Part shown: positions 35,800 to 44,997 of the stretch, in pieces
Layout: each line of letters opens with the position of its first letter
Position numbering within the stretch: position 1 is the stretch's first letter
DNA from: Streptomyces sp. 71268
Lineage (GTDB): Bacteria; Actinomycetota; Actinomycetes; Streptomycetales; Streptomycetaceae
Direction of reading: 5' to 3'
Assembly: GCF_029392895.1 (NCBI RefSeq)
Contig: NZ_CP114200.1
Span: 7,074,501-7,138,500 of the forward strand
Length of the DNA stretch: 64,000 nucleotides
The notes under the pieces: model-generated
The model's input: the letters and a program-made list of their open reading frames with translations, nothing else
Told to the model about the DNA's origin: nothing
The model's database searches: none
Made by a program: the position numbers and the translations under genes

Positions 35800-35820
35800 G
35801 TCATCGCATGCCGTGATGAC
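35800..35820. promoter_or_regulatory. LysR box GTCATC...GATGAC (ATC-N9-GAT)
   Basis: GTCATC (35800-35805) and GATGAC (35815-35820) form the exact ATC-N9-GAT consensus of LysR activators, 17 bp upstream of the LysR start and about 100 bp before the BASS gene. Confidence 0.7.
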
Positions 35821-35922
35821 AGTGAGAACGGTATGCGCCTTTCCCGATGAGCGAACGGTGCGGCAGGGTGGCCGGGTACCGGCCGCCCCGGCCGGGGAGA
35901 GTTCCGACCGGAGAGGGAGCCC

Positions 35923-36978
35923 ATGCGCCGCCCCGCCCTCGCGATGCCCGGCTGGCTGCCGCTCGACGGGTTCGTCCTGGCGCTGGTGGCCACTGTCGGA
36001 CTGGCCGCCCTGCTGCCGGTGACCGGGCAGGCGGCCGTGGTCGCCGACGCCACCACCACGGTCGCCGTCGCCGGCCTGTTCTTCCTCTACGGCGCCCGGC
36101 TCTCGGCCCGCGAGACGCTGGCGGGGCTCGCCCACTGGCGGTTCCACCTGTCCGTCCTCACCTGCACCTTCGTGCTGTTCCCGGCGCTCGGCCTGGCCGC
36201 CGGTGCGCTGGTCCCGCTGGTGCTCACGCCCCACCTCCACACCGGGCTGCTCTTCCTGTGCCTGGTGCCCTCCACCATCCAGTCCTCCATCGCCTTCACC
36301 TCGGTGGCCCGTGGCAACGTGGCCGCGGCCATCGTCGCTGGCTCCTTCTCCAGCCTGGTCGGTGTGGTCGTCACGCCCGTGCTGGCCGGGCTGCTGCTGG
36401 GCGCGAGCGGCGGGTTCTCGGTCGGCTCGCTGCTGACCATCGCGCTCCACCTGCTGGTGCCGTTCCTGGCCGGCCAACTGCTACGCCGCTGGGTCGGTGG
36501 CTTCGTCGCCCGCCATCGGCGCGTGCTCGGATACGCCGACCGGGGCTCGATCCTGCTGGTCGTCTACACCGCCTTCAGCCACGGCATGGCCGACGGCGTG
36601 TGGCAGCAGGTCACCTGGGCGCGGCTGCTGGCCCTGCTCGGCGTGGAGGCGGCGCTCCTGGCCGCGATGCTCACCCTCACCTCGTACGGCGCGCGCCGCC
36701 TCGGCTTCCCGTACGCCGACCGGGTGGCGATCACCTTCGCCGGCTCGAAGAAGAGCCTGGCGGCGGGGTTGCCCATGGCGAGCGTGCTGTTCGGCGCGGA
36801 CGCGGGGCTCGCGGTGCTGCCGCTCATGCTTTTCCACCAGATGCAGCTCATGGTCTGCGCCGTCCTGGCCAGGCGGTACGCGACCCGCGCCCCGCACGAC
36901 CCGACGCCGGCCCCCCTGCCAACCACCACCGGCCCGACGCCCCGGCCGAGCGACGAGGCCCGAGTCTCGTCACCCTAG
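35923..36978 (+). CDS. Bile acid:sodium symporter family (BASS/SBF-like) transporter
   Basis: A 351-aa membrane protein with about ten helices of the SBF-like/YfeH type. It shows the paired crossed-helix signatures CLVPSTIQSSIAFTSVARGN and VAITFAGSKKSLAAGLPMA. The hydrophilic C-terminal 30 residues are Pro/Thr-rich. Such proteins transport organic anions with sodium; the ligand here is unknown. Preceded by GAGAGGGAG. Divergent from, and probably controlled by, the LysR at 34917. Confidence 0.92.
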   Translation: MRRPALAMPGWLPLDGFVLALVATVGLAALLPVTGQAAVVADATTTVAVAGLFFLYGARLSARETLAGLAHWRFHLSVLTCTFVLFPALGLAAGALVPLVLTPHLHTGLLFLCLVPSTIQSSIAFTSVARGNVAAAIVAGSFSSLVGVVVTPVLAGLLLGASGGFSVGSLLTIALHLLVPFLAGQLLRRWVGGFVARHRRVLGYADRGSILLVVYTAFSHGMADGVWQQVTWARLLALLGVEAALLAAMLTLTSYGARRLGFPYADRVAITFAGSKKSLAAGLPMASVLFGADAGLAVLPLMLFHQMQLMVCAVLARRYATRAPHDPTPAPLPTTTGPTPRPSDEARVSSP

Positions 36979-37031
36979 GGACCACCGACAAGCGGGCGCC
37001 CCCGGGCCCGGCCGCCTCACCCCGAGGTCCC

Positions 37032-37074
37032 GGCGCCGGGGGAGGGCCGGGCGGCCCAGTTCTCCTCCGGCGCC
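37032..37074. terminator. Convergent hairpin
   Basis: A 13-bp stem with one G-U (37032-37044 with 37062-37074) lies between the BASS gene and the small acidic-protein gene. Confidence 0.55.
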
Positions 37075-37087
37075 CACCGGCACGCCG

Positions 37088-37282
37088 CTACTGGTCCCAG
37101 TTCTCGTCACCGACGGCGTTGGCGGCGAACTCGCGGATGGACTCGTCGACCTCGAACTGGTGGTCCCGGTCGAGCTTCTGGTAGTTCGCCTCGAACTCCT
37201 CCTCGGGCATCGTCTCGATGCTGGTGCTCAGGATCACGACGAGCTGCTCCTGCTCCTCGAAGCTCAGCGGCTCCGCGGTCAT
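37088..37282 (-). CDS. Small acidic protein, function unknown
   Basis: A 64-aa strongly acidic protein starting at an ATG with GAGGGGG eight bases before it. The sequence is mostly helical (FEEQEQLVVILSTSIETMP and EVDESIREFAANAV) and has 17 Asp/Glu against 2 Lys/Arg. No signal peptide or membrane segment. Not recognised. Its codon use and ribosome-binding site are those of a real gene. Confidence 0.75.
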   Translation of the reverse strand: MTAEPLSFEEQEQLVVILSTSIETMPEEEFEANYQKLDRDHQFEVDESIREFAANAVGDENWDQ

Positions 37283-37488
37283 GTGTCCCCCTCGGTGACG
37301 GTCGGCCTGCTGCCAGGGGCGAGCGTACGACGCCCTGCCGGCAACCGGAGCCGGCAGGGGGCTTGTTGGGGCACCCCCGGCGCACTCACCCGCACCTCCC
37401 CGTGGTTGACCCCCGCTCGCCCCGTGCCGGCCGGCCGCGAGCCGCCTCGTGGGCCCACCCTCCGAGCGGGCCGGACCACCGGCGAACA

Positions 37489-37531
37489 CGCGTCGGCCCC
37501 GGCCGCCCGTGGGCGTACCGGGGCCGACGCG
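37489..37531 (-). terminator. 14-bp hairpin after the sialidase gene
   Basis: Arms 37489-37502 and 37518-37531 pair perfectly, 12 bp past the sialidase stop. Confidence 0.7.
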
Positions 37532-37542
37532 CGCGTGGTGCG

Positions 37543-39672
37543 TCAGGGCTGGCGTACGCGATCCAGCGGCAGCCACAGCACCGCGCCGTCACCGGCGATG
37601 CCCTGTGCTGACGTGGAGCCCAACCGTTCGATGTCGGCGTCCGGCAGGGCGCGGTCGACGACCAGCACCTCGTCCAGCGCGCCCGTCAGGTGGGAGCGGC
37701 TGTCGACCTTCTGGCCGACGTGTACGCCGAAGACCGAGTTGCGGCTGACCGAACCGGCCGGGGCGCGCACCGAGGTCGGCGTGCCGTCCACGAAGAGGGT
37801 GAGTTCGCCGCCGCCGCGACGCAGCGCCAGGTGGTGCCAGCGGCCGTCGTTGTACGCGTCCGGGGCGCGCACCGTCGTGGTGACCGGCGGCGCCGCGCCC
37901 TCCACCGTCAGCATGGACGCGGTGATCCGGTCGCTGCCCGGCTCGCCGCGCACCGCCACCTGGGGCGACTTGTTGCCGACCCCGCCCATCCACAGGAAGG
38001 GTTGCTCGCCGCCGGTGGCCCCGTACCGGAACCACAGGCTGACGGTGAAGTCCCGCTCCCGGAGCGGCAGCGTCTCGCGGAACGGCAGCCGCACCGCGTC
38101 GTTGACGCCGTCGAACTCCACCGCCCGTCCGAACCGTCCCTCGCCCGTGCGCGCCCCGCCCAGCACCGCGGCCGGCCGCGCGCCGCGCCCGCCGTCCGGC
38201 GTCGTCGGGTCGGGCCCGCGGCGTGGTCCGAGCCAGTCCTCGGTCAGGCGCGCGAAGCGGATCTCGTCGCGGGCGTCCACGGCCCCGCCCTCGTACAACA
38301 GCCCGACCTGGCCGTTCGACAGGGCGACCAGGTCGGAGTAGCCGGACCAGTCGGTGGTCACCACCGCGCCCCGGTCCACGCTCTCCCAGGTGCGGCCCTC
38401 GTCGTAGGAGGAGCGGATCATCATCGTGCGCCGCCGGTCCGGGTCGGCCGGCGCGGACAGCAGCAGCCGGCCGGGGCCGCGCCGGCCCGCGCTGGGCAGC
38501 CGGACCACCGCGCCCTGCACCATCGGCGTGTACAGGTCGGGCAGCGCGCGGAACGGCGCCTGGAAGCTCTCCCCGCCGTCCCGGCTCACCGTGGCGTCCC
38601 GATGGCCGAGGTCCTTGCCGTCCTGCTCGCGCCCGTTGACGTAGATGCCGCCGTCGACCCGCTCCACCAGCGTCAGTTCGGACGGCTTCTGCCGGAACGT
38701 CCCGTCGGGGGCCAGCGGCCACGTGTCCTGCGCGCCGAGCCGCCACGAGTCGCCCCCGTCGTCGCTCAGCACCAGCGCGGCGTGGTTCTCGGTGATGCGG
38801 TCGGTCCCGTAGCTCTCCGCGTTGATGCCGAACACCAGCCGCCCCGCGTGCTTGCCTCGGGTGAGTTGGATGCCGTGCACGGGCCCGGTGGCGTACCACG
38901 CGTCCCAGCGCGGATCACGGATCTGGTCGCTGAGGTCGCGCGGCGTCGACCACGTCGCCCCGTCGTCGTCGCTGTGCTGCAGGTGCGGCCTGCGGTCACA
39001 GGGAACCTCGCAGTTCCCCGCGTCGCCCCGCCCCGCGTTGTACGTGCTGGCCAACAGGATGCGACCGGTCTCACGGTCCACGATCGGCACGGGGTTGCCG
39101 TGCGTGTCGCCCCTGCCCTCGTCGATGACCTGGAGCTTGGACCAGGTGCGCCCGCCGTCGAAGGAGCGCTTGAGGACGAGGTCTATGTCGCCCGCGTCGC
39201 CGCAGTTGTCCACCCGCCCCTCGGCGAACGCCAGCACGGTCTTGTCCCGGGTCTCGACGATGGCGGGAATCCGGAAACAGGCGTAGTCGCCGTCCTCGGG
39301 CGCCTTGAAGAGCACCTGCTGCTCGATGCCCGCGCGAGCCGCCGCCGCGGCCTGCCCCGGCACCACGGCCCGCACCGGAGCGGGCAGCAGCGCCAGCAGC
39401 AGGAAGGCCGACAACGTCGTCCGGCGCACAGTGCGCAGGCGTGCGCGGCGCACGTGCACGCGTGTGCCGCGGCGAGTGGCGCCGCGGCGGGCGCCGCAGC
39501 GCCGGCGCCGGCCGGTGACGCGTGGGTCAGTCGAGTCGTTCGAGCCTGTGGTGTCGTACGAGCCGCGGCCTGACGAGGTGTGGGCTGGATGCGCCTCGTG
39601 TGGACGCTGAGTGGATGGGGATTGCTGAGATCTGCCGCCTCTAGCGGGGTCTTCGTGAAGTTCTGACGCCAT
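37543..39672 (-). CDS. Secreted exo-alpha-sialidase with C-terminal LamG domain
   Basis: A 709-aa neuraminidase (GH33-type) that releases terminal sialic acids from glycoconjugates. A long basic N-terminus leads to the signal segment TLSAFLLLALLPAPVRA. The catalytic six-blade propeller has FRIPAIVETRD with the substrate Arg and four Asp-boxes (SFDGGRTW, SDDDGATW, SDDGGDSW, SRDGGESF). The nucleophile Tyr is probably in TTDWSGYSDLV. After about residue 510 a LamG/concanavalin-like domain follows (VEFDGVNDAVRLPF, DFTVSLWFRYG). Start uncertain: ATG 39672 chosen, ATG 39705 or a GTG just before the signal segment are alternatives. Confidence 0.9.
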   Translation of the reverse strand: MASELHEDPARGGRSQQSPSTQRPHEAHPAHTSSGRGSYDTTGSNDSTDPRVTGRRRRCGARRGATRRGTRVHVRRARLRTVRRTTLSAFLLLALLPAPVRAVVPGQAAAAARAGIEQQVLFKAPEDGDYACFRIPAIVETRDKTVLAFAEGRVDNCGDAGDIDLVLKRSFDGGRTWSKLQVIDEGRGDTHGNPVPIVDRETGRILLASTYNAGRGDAGNCEVPCDRRPHLQHSDDDGATWSTPRDLSDQIRDPRWDAWYATGPVHGIQLTRGKHAGRLVFGINAESYGTDRITENHAALVLSDDGGDSWRLGAQDTWPLAPDGTFRQKPSELTLVERVDGGIYVNGREQDGKDLGHRDATVSRDGGESFQAPFRALPDLYTPMVQGAVVRLPSAGRRGPGRLLLSAPADPDRRRTMMIRSSYDEGRTWESVDRGAVVTTDWSGYSDLVALSNGQVGLLYEGGAVDARDEIRFARLTEDWLGPRRGPDPTTPDGGRGARPAAVLGGARTGEGRFGRAVEFDGVNDAVRLPFRETLPLRERDFTVSLWFRYGATGGEQPFLWMGGVGNKSPQVAVRGEPGSDRITASMLTVEGAAPPVTTTVRAPDAYNDGRWHHLALRRGGGELTLFVDGTPTSVRAPAGSVSRNSVFGVHVGQKVDSRSHLTGALDEVLVVDRALPDADIERLGSTSAQGIAGDGAVLWLPLDRVRQP

Positions 39673-40315
39673 ACTCGGACCTGCCCTTCGAAGGCATCTG
39701 GACATCAAGACATCCCACGTCCCATGTGCGCTGCGCAGAAGTTACTTCTCTCCCGACTACCCTCACAAGAACCGCGCGCCGCGCGGGCTTCACTCGCTCA
39801 GGGGAACCAAGAACACATGGTCGAAGCCGTACGGCGGCGCCACCCCACGCCCCGTGCCAGCCTCACCCACCCACCCACTCCACCGGCCTGGTCCCGCCCC
39901 TCGCCGACGTCTGGCGTGAAGGGGGGCGCCGTGTGCGTACGGCCTGGGCAGGTAGGGCCGTGGCTCGGCACCCGGGTGACGCGCAGGCCCGGCGGCTCGC
40001 TGATGTGACGGGCCGTCTGCCACTGCCGGGCACGGCCCGTGCCCCGCTCGATGAGCATGCCCATAAGCAGGTAACTGGCGCCGCCGGGGCGCCAGTTGGT
40101 GTCCGATGGGCAGTCGGGGGAGTGTCGCGGGACGCCGGCCACGCGGCGCCCGGGAGCCAACCGCCGGTAGCGGTTGGCCGAGTAGCCGCGCCCGGAGTGC
40201 CCCGCCGGAAGCGGCTCTGGGTGTTGGGTGTGGCTGGCCAGGCCGTCGGCGTGTTGATGAGTTGACGACCCGTCGTCGGCCCGCGTCGGAGCTGGCGGAG
40301 AGTGGGCCCGAGGGG
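39673..40315. other. Gap containing a decayed hydrolase gene
   Basis: 643 bp without an intact gene. It holds the sialidase promoter and, on the minus strand, the beta-lactamase-family relic listed separately. Confidence 0.5.
39924..40240 (-). pseudogene. Relic of a beta-lactamase/D-Ala-D-Ala carboxypeptidase-family hydrolase
   Basis: The minus-strand frame reads SYLLMGMLIERGTGR, then ISEPPGLRVTRVPSHGP and PGRTHTAP. This matches the region after the SxN motif in serine D,D-carboxypeptidases/beta-lactamase class C proteins (pattern NYLLLGMLIERVTGR, then EPLGLRGTRVPG). The catalytic SxxK part is absent and the frame has no start or plausible length, so this is a decayed fragment next to the TetR gene. 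Confidence 0.5.
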
Positions 40316-40960
40316 TCAGCGCCGGTAGCCGTTGAGGAAGACGTGAATGCCGGCGGCGATCCTGTCGTCGGCGTCCTCCCGCGTGGGTGCGTCGAAGCCT
40401 GGCCGGGCGGGGTCCGTGGCGGAGATCAGCAGCATGAGGTGGATGGCGGCCTGGTCGGGATCGGCGGTGTGGAGCAACCCCTGCTCCGACCACTGACGCA
40501 GGTACGCGGCGAGCGCGCGGCGGACGCGCAGCGGGCCGGTTTCCTGCCAGACGCCGATGGCGGCCGACGGGATGTGTCCGGCCTCGGCGTGGATCTGGCG
40601 TACGAGCGCGAAGTGTGCCGCGTGCGTACCGGTCATCGGGGCGGTGAACTCGCGGCCGAAGTCGAGGAGATCGGCCTCCAGGTCGGTGACCTTGCGCAGG
40701 TGCCGGTCGATGATGGCGAGCTGGGCTTCGGCGGCCAGCGTGGCGCTCTCCTGGATGGTGGCCTGGAACAGCTCGGCCTTGTCCCCGAAGTGGTTGTAGA
40801 TGGTGCGCGTGGAGACCCCGGCCTCGGCGGCGATGGCGTCGATGCTGGCCCGGGCGTAGCCGTCTCGGGCGAAGACGGTCAGCGCACCGTCGAGGATCGC
40901 CTTCCGCTTGTCCGCCGACCTGCCACGGGGGCGACCGGCTGCGGTGTTCTGACTGGGCAC
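40316..40960 (-). CDS. TetR/AcrR-family transcriptional regulator
   Basis: A 214-aa TetR repressor. HTH residues about 18-65: KRKAILDGALTVFARDGYAR, then STRTIYNHFGDKAELF. The ligand domain is helical with a typical C-terminal dimer interface. Divergent from the FMN reductase gene across a 128-bp AT-richer spacer (GTTTTACTAATTACC around 40,989), the likely operator region. Predicted to control the reductase and itself. Confidence 0.93.
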   Translation of the reverse strand: MPSQNTAAGRPRGRSADKRKAILDGALTVFARDGYARASIDAIAAEAGVSTRTIYNHFGDKAELFQATIQESATLAAEAQLAIIDRHLRKVTDLEADLLDFGREFTAPMTGTHAAHFALVRQIHAEAGHIPSAAIGVWQETGPLRVRRALAAYLRQWSEQGLLHTADPDQAAIHLMLLISATDPARPGFDAPTREDADDRIAAGIHVFLNGYRR

Positions 40961-41088
40961 GCTGGGTCCTCCGAGTTATTTGCAGTGAGCGTTTTACTAA
41001 TTACCACGACCGTTGTACTTTAGCTCGTGCTGGGGCGCACGGACCGCGGTACGTCGTTGCGCCTGGACGTCGAGTCGAGGAGATACCC

Positions 41089-41700
41089 ATGCTCAGGATC
41101 GCCATCATCATCGGCAGCACCCGGTCGACCCGCAGAACGGCCGTCGCGGCCGACTGGGTCGCCCAGGTCGCCACCCGGCACGCAGCCGTCACCCGGGGAG
41201 AGGCGACCTTCGAAACCGTGGACCTGGCGGACTACGCGCTCCCCGTCCTCGACGAGCCGCTTCCGGCCCTGTTCGGCGACTACCGCCACCCGCACACCAT
41301 CCGGTGGGCGCAGGTCATCGGCTCGTACGACGGGTTCGTCTTCGTCACCCCGGAGTACAACCACTCCTTCCCCGGCGCGTTGAAGAACGCGATCGACTTC
41401 CTGTACGCGGAGTGGAACAACAAGGCGGCCGGTTTCGTCAGCCACGGCGTGCACGGCGGCACCCGAGCCGTGGAACACCTGCGGCTGACCATGACCGAAC
41501 TCCAGGTCGCCACCGTGCGCACCCAGGTCGCCCTCTCGGCCTTCACCGACTTCGAGATCACCGACCCGTCCGAGCCGGGCGCCATCACCCCGGGGCCCCA
41601 CCAGGAGCCGACGTTGAACGAGCTGCTGGACGAGGTCATCGCCTGGTCAGGGGCGCTCAAGCCGCTGCGTACGACCAGCCCGCAGGCGACACCCGCGTAG
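41089..41700 (+). CDS. NADPH-dependent FMN reductase (flavodoxin-like)
   Basis: A 203-aa flavoprotein of the NAD(P)H:quinone/azo/chromate reductase family. The FMN phosphate loop is IIIGSTRSTRR, and the isoalloxazine-binding segment is VFVTPEYNHSFPGALKNAID. GAGGAG precedes the ATG. It probably detoxifies quinones or azo compounds, and the divergent TetR would sense the substrate. Confidence 0.93.
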   Translation: MLRIAIIIGSTRSTRRTAVAADWVAQVATRHAAVTRGEATFETVDLADYALPVLDEPLPALFGDYRHPHTIRWAQVIGSYDGFVFVTPEYNHSFPGALKNAIDFLYAEWNNKAAGFVSHGVHGGTRAVEHLRLTMTELQVATVRTQVALSAFTDFEITDPSEPGAITPGPHQEPTLNELLDEVIAWSGALKPLRTTSPQATPA

Positions 41701-41792
41701 CGGCGACAAGCGTCGGGAAATCTTCGAGGCCAGCGGCGCCCTGCTCGCCGAATGTGTCCCCGGCCACCCTCACCCCGCGCCCGCCGGCGCGC

Positions 41793-42848
41793 CTATCCCT
41801 CCCAGCTCACCCGCTCCGCACCCGCGTACACGTTCATGTCCGCGCCCCGCAGGAAGCCGACCAGGGTCAGCCCCGTCTCCTCGGCCAGGTCGACCGCCAG
41901 CGACGAGGGCGCCGACACCGCGGCGAGCACCGGGATGCCCGCCATCACCGCCTTCTGCGCCAGCTCGAAGGACGCGCGCCCCGACACCAGCAACACGCTG
42001 GAGGACAGCGGCAGCCGCCCCTGCTGGAGGGCGCGGCCGACGAGCTTGTCCACGGCGTTGTGCCGGCCCACGTCCTCCCGTACGTCCAGCAGTTCGCCCT
42101 CCGCCGTGAACAGCGCGGCGGCGTGCAGCCCGCCGGTGCGCTCGAACACGCGCTGCGCCGCGCGCAACCGATCCGGCAACGCGGCCAGCACGTCGGGGGA
42201 GAGGACGACCGGCGTGGCCGGGTCACCCACGGGCCAGCGCGCGGTCGTACGCACCGCGTCCAGGCTGGCCTTCCCGCACAGCCCACACGACGAGGTGGTG
42301 TACACGTTGCGCTCCAGCGCGATGTCGGGCAGCGGGACCCCGGGCGCGAGGTGCACGTCGACCACGTTGTACGTGTTGGCGCCCCGGGCCCCGGGGCCAC
42401 CCGGGGCGCTTCCGGCGCCGCCCCGCGTGTCGATCACGGGCAACCCCGCGCCACCCCGCCCCACCCCGCCGGCCCGTCGCCCGACGGCGGCGGGCAGTGG
42501 GGCGGCCGCCCACCCGGCAGCCACCCCACCGCCCCCGCCAGCCGCGTCGCCCAACCCACCCGGCGACCCGTCGACCAGCTCGTCAGGCGACTCCTCCCGT
42601 GGCGCGGCGACCGCTCCCGCGCAGTACGCGATGGTGGCCAGGTCGCTGTCGCGCGCGAGCACACCCTCGCTCACCAGGAACCCGGCGGCCAGCGCGAAGT
42701 CGTCCCCCGGGGTGCGCATCGTGATCGCGAGCGGCTTGCCGTTCAGCCGGATCTCCAGCGGCTCCTCGGCCACGAGCGTGTCGGGCCGCGTACTGACCTT
42801 GCCGCCACGGATGCGTACCACGCGCCGTCGCTCGGTGACCCGTCCCAT
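41793..42848 (-). CDS. fdhD: FdhD sulfurtransferase for formate dehydrogenase, with low-complexity insertion
   Basis: A 351-aa FdhD protein, which carries sulfur from a cysteine desulfurase to the molybdenum cofactor of formate dehydrogenase. Motifs: [35 protein letters not shown], the catalytic C-x2-C in [16 protein letters not shown], and [21 protein letters not shown]. Between residues about 95 and 170 an insertion of some 75 Gly/Ala/Pro-rich residues separates the conserved parts; FdhD is usually near 280 aa. The ATG at 42848 is preferred over a start 27 codons upstream. No formate dehydrogenase gene is adjacent. Confidence 0.93.
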   Translation of the reverse strand: MGRVTERRRVVRIRGGKVSTRPDTLVAEEPLEIRLNGKPLAITMRTPGDDFALAAGFLVSEGVLARDSDLATIAYCAGAVAAPREESPDELVDGSPGGLGDAAGGGGGVAAGWAAAPLPAAVGRRAGGVGRGGAGLPVIDTRGGAGSAPGGPGARGANTYNVVDVHLAPGVPLPDIALERNVYTTSSCGLCGKASLDAVRTTARWPVGDPATPVVLSPDVLAALPDRLRAAQRVFERTGGLHAAALFTAEGELLDVREDVGRHNAVDKLVGRALQQGRLPLSSSVLLVSGRASFELAQKAVMAGIPVLAAVSAPSSLAVDLAEETGLTLVGFLRGADMNVYAGAERVSWEG

Positions 42849-43152
42849 GGTGTCGATCCATCCTGGTCGTCGCGATGCCGTCGGCCAACCCGCGTACGCG
42901 CCGGCCCTGCCTCCCGCATTGTCACCCATCGCGACACGTCACGGGCTCGGCGCGAGCCCGACGACCACGGCCGGCGCCACCCACTCCGCCGGCCGATCGC
43001 GCCATCACGCTGCGTGCGTGACCCACCGCTCTGCGACCCCTGGCTGTCACGGCTCCCGGACCCCTCGTGAGGTGCGGATACGCAGGTGAAACGCACCGCG
43101 AATCCTTGGTATCGTTATCCATGTCGCCGCGGGGAACCGCGGAGCACACCTA

Positions 43153-43240
43153 GTCCGGGTGGCGGAATGGCAGACGCGCTAGCTTGAGGTGCTAGTGCCC
43201 TTTATCGGGCGTGGGGGTTCAAGTCCCCCCTCGGACACCA
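43153..43240 (+). tRNA. tRNA-Leu (anticodon GAG)
   Basis: An 88-nt class II tRNA with CCA encoded. Acceptor arms GTCCGGG and CTCGGAC pair with one G-U; the anticodon stem CTAGC/GCTAG holds loop TTGAGGT (GAG); there is a long variable arm (TGCCCTTTATCGGGC) and T-arm GGGGGTTCAAGTCCCCC. A hairpin plus TTTT follows at 43,244-43,279. The 3' end is the attachment site of the island to the right. Confidence 0.97.
43224..43237. other. Left attachment-core candidate (attL) in tRNA-Leu
   Basis: TCCCCCCTCGGACA at the tRNA 3' end recurs exactly at 60068-60081. A recombinase gene reads through both copies from the right. Confidence 0.6.
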
Positions 43241-43243
43241 TCC

Positions 43244-43279
43244 AAATCCCCACGGTCGTTCTCTGACCGTGGGGATTTT
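43244..43279 (+). terminator. tRNA-Leu terminator
   Basis: A 14-bp stem (43244-43257 with 43265-43278), 7-nt loop and a TTTT run directly after the CCA end. It lies inside the recombinase C-terminal coding sequence on the other strand. Confidence 0.75.
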
Positions 43280-44390
43280 GTGTTGCACTCGACGAGCCTG
43301 ATCTCGGCGCGCACGATCGCGCGGTTGGCTTCGTAGGTGAGGTGGAGGCCGAGGCGTCGGTAGATCTCGATCTTGTCAGCGGTCTCTGCTTTCTGGATGA
43401 CGGTGGTGAGATCGCTGATGGAACGCACGATCCGCGCGATCTCGTCCGGCTCATGCGGGCGGCGGGACCGTGGGTAGCGACACGGAGATCGGCCTCGGCT
43501 TTGACGCGGCGAGCCTGGGTTTCGGCGACCCACTGGGTGACGATGGTGGGGTCGGCACCGGCTTCGAGAGCGGCGCGGTGGGCGGCGAGCTTCGCGGTGC
43601 ACTCGGCGATCACCCGCCGAGCCGTGGTGGCTACGGCGGCGTTCTCGGTCCCAGTGGCCGTGCTGAGGGACATCTGATCGATGGTGTCGTCCAGCCGGTG
43701 CGGGCGGAACACCTCGCTCACCCAGGTGTCCAACGGGGGGATGACCCAGCTTTCACGCAGGTAGATGTTTCGTGGGTGCTGGACGTGATTGGCCAGGGCG
43801 TATTCCTCGGGGAAGCGGCAGCGGTAGTAGGCCTCGCCGTGGGACCACTGCCCTTGCATCCGTCGCGTACACAGGGCGCAGGTGAGGCGCCCCCGGAAGA
43901 GGTAGGGATTGTGGGTGCGGTGCTGTAGGTGGGGGGTGCCGGTGTGGGCGCGGGAGCGCAGGGTGGCTTGGGCTCGGGCGAAGGTGTCGTCGTCTACCAA
44001 GAGGGTGTGGACGATCTTCTTGGAGACGATCCACTTGTCCTGGCTGTTCCAGCGCATGGTGGTGGCGTAGCCGAGGGTGACGTCTTCGACGTCGGCCAGG
44101 GTTTCGTGTTTGTGTTGCCGGTTCCACACGCTGCGACCGGTGTAACGGGGGTTGGTCACGATGGCGCGGACGGCGCTTTTGGACCACGCGACGCCGCTGC
44201 GATGGGGGTTGCGGGGCCGGTCGTGGGCGGAGGGGCAGACGATGTTGTCGCGGGTCAAACCTTCGGCGACGGCGAACAGCCCGAGTCCCTTGAGGTAATC
44301 GGCGAAGATGCGGACCACGACCGGGGCCGTGGCCGGGTCGGGTTCCAGTCCGTATAGGCGTTTGCCGTCGGCGGCCAATGTCGCGGCCGT

Positions 44391-44822
44391 TCACCGGGCG
44401 ATCGACGGCGCCCGCAGGGGCTGCCCGACATCTGACGGAGAGGACAGGCGGCGGCGAGGACCAGGAGCACGCCGGCGTCGCGCCCACCGCGCGGCACGAC
44501 GCCGGCGTGCACGTCGTGTGGTGGCAGCGGGACACGCTCGCGCTCCGACGAATGTGACGACGTCGAACGGGCCGCACTCGACCATGGCCCCGTTTCGGGA
44601 CTTCTCGGCGGGAGTCCGCGACGACGCGACCGTCGCCGGACTCGCGATTGTGGCCGCTCCGTACTCACCCGGCCTCGTTACGAGGAACACGTCTGCCACA
44701 GCCAGCCTGGCGCGCGCCGGAGGACCCGGCGGGCCTCCACACGATGGGCGCCGGCTGCGCATACGGCGTGGCGGGGCCGTCGCTTGGCGGTCGAGACGGG
44801 CATGAACGAGTTGAATTCAGTA
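44391..44822. other. Unassigned island sequence
   Basis: About 430 bp between the recombinase break and the transposase debris. Open frames exist on both strands but none shows a ribosome-binding site or recognisable family. Probably scrambled mobile DNA. Confidence 0.4.
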
Positions 44823-44957
44823 CTACCGCTCGTGGATCGCACAGCCTGTGCACGAGCGGCAGGCGGGGTTTTGGATCAAGTTCAGGTGCGCCTGGTAGAA
44901 ACCGTCCCATGCAGCCGCGTCGTAGGGCTGGACGATCACCGGATGCTCGGCGGCCAT
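44823..44957 (-). CDS. Tiny Cys-rich protein or fragment, unknown
   Basis: A 44-residue frame from ATG 44957 that looks like protein (EHPVIVQPYDAAAWDGFYQ, then NPACRSCTGCAIHER). The C-x2-C-x2-C cluster could bind metal. GAGG is too close to the ATG for a good start, and the region is debris, so it may be the end of a longer lost gene. Confidence 0.3.
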   Translation of the reverse strand: MAAEHPVIVQPYDAAAWDGFYQAHLNLIQNPACRSCTGCAIHER

Positions 44958-44997
44958 TCCCTCATTGTCCGTCGCGATGTAGGGACAACGGTTCCGC

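Larger units (their letters stand above)
43219..44390 (-). pseudogene. Serine recombinase pseudogene (catalytic domain missing, frameshifted)
   Basis: C-terminal two-thirds of a large serine integrase. Present are the Recombinase domain (AADGKRLYGLEPDPATAPVV, NPRYTGRSVWNRQ) and a zinc-ribbon (LTCALCTRRMQGQW...YYRC), then the coiled-coil end. The N-terminal resolvase domain with the catalytic Ser is gone; homology starts abruptly near 44,390. Near 43,470 the frame shifts, and the true C-terminus (ADKIEIYRRLGLHLTY... CNTKSPRS) continues in another frame to a TGA at 43219 inside the tRNA. It was the integrase of the island. Confidence 0.85.

Noticed and set aside
37690..39573. 627-codon plus-strand frame opposite the sialidase
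   Set aside because: Shadow of the sialidase, low-complexity Arg/Val/Gly composition.
43179..43260. Apparent protein tail SEGGLEPPRPIKGTSTSS at the end of the recombinase frame
   Set aside because: It is the reverse reading of tRNA-Leu, a well-known annotation artefact; the real recombinase C-terminus is in the other frame.
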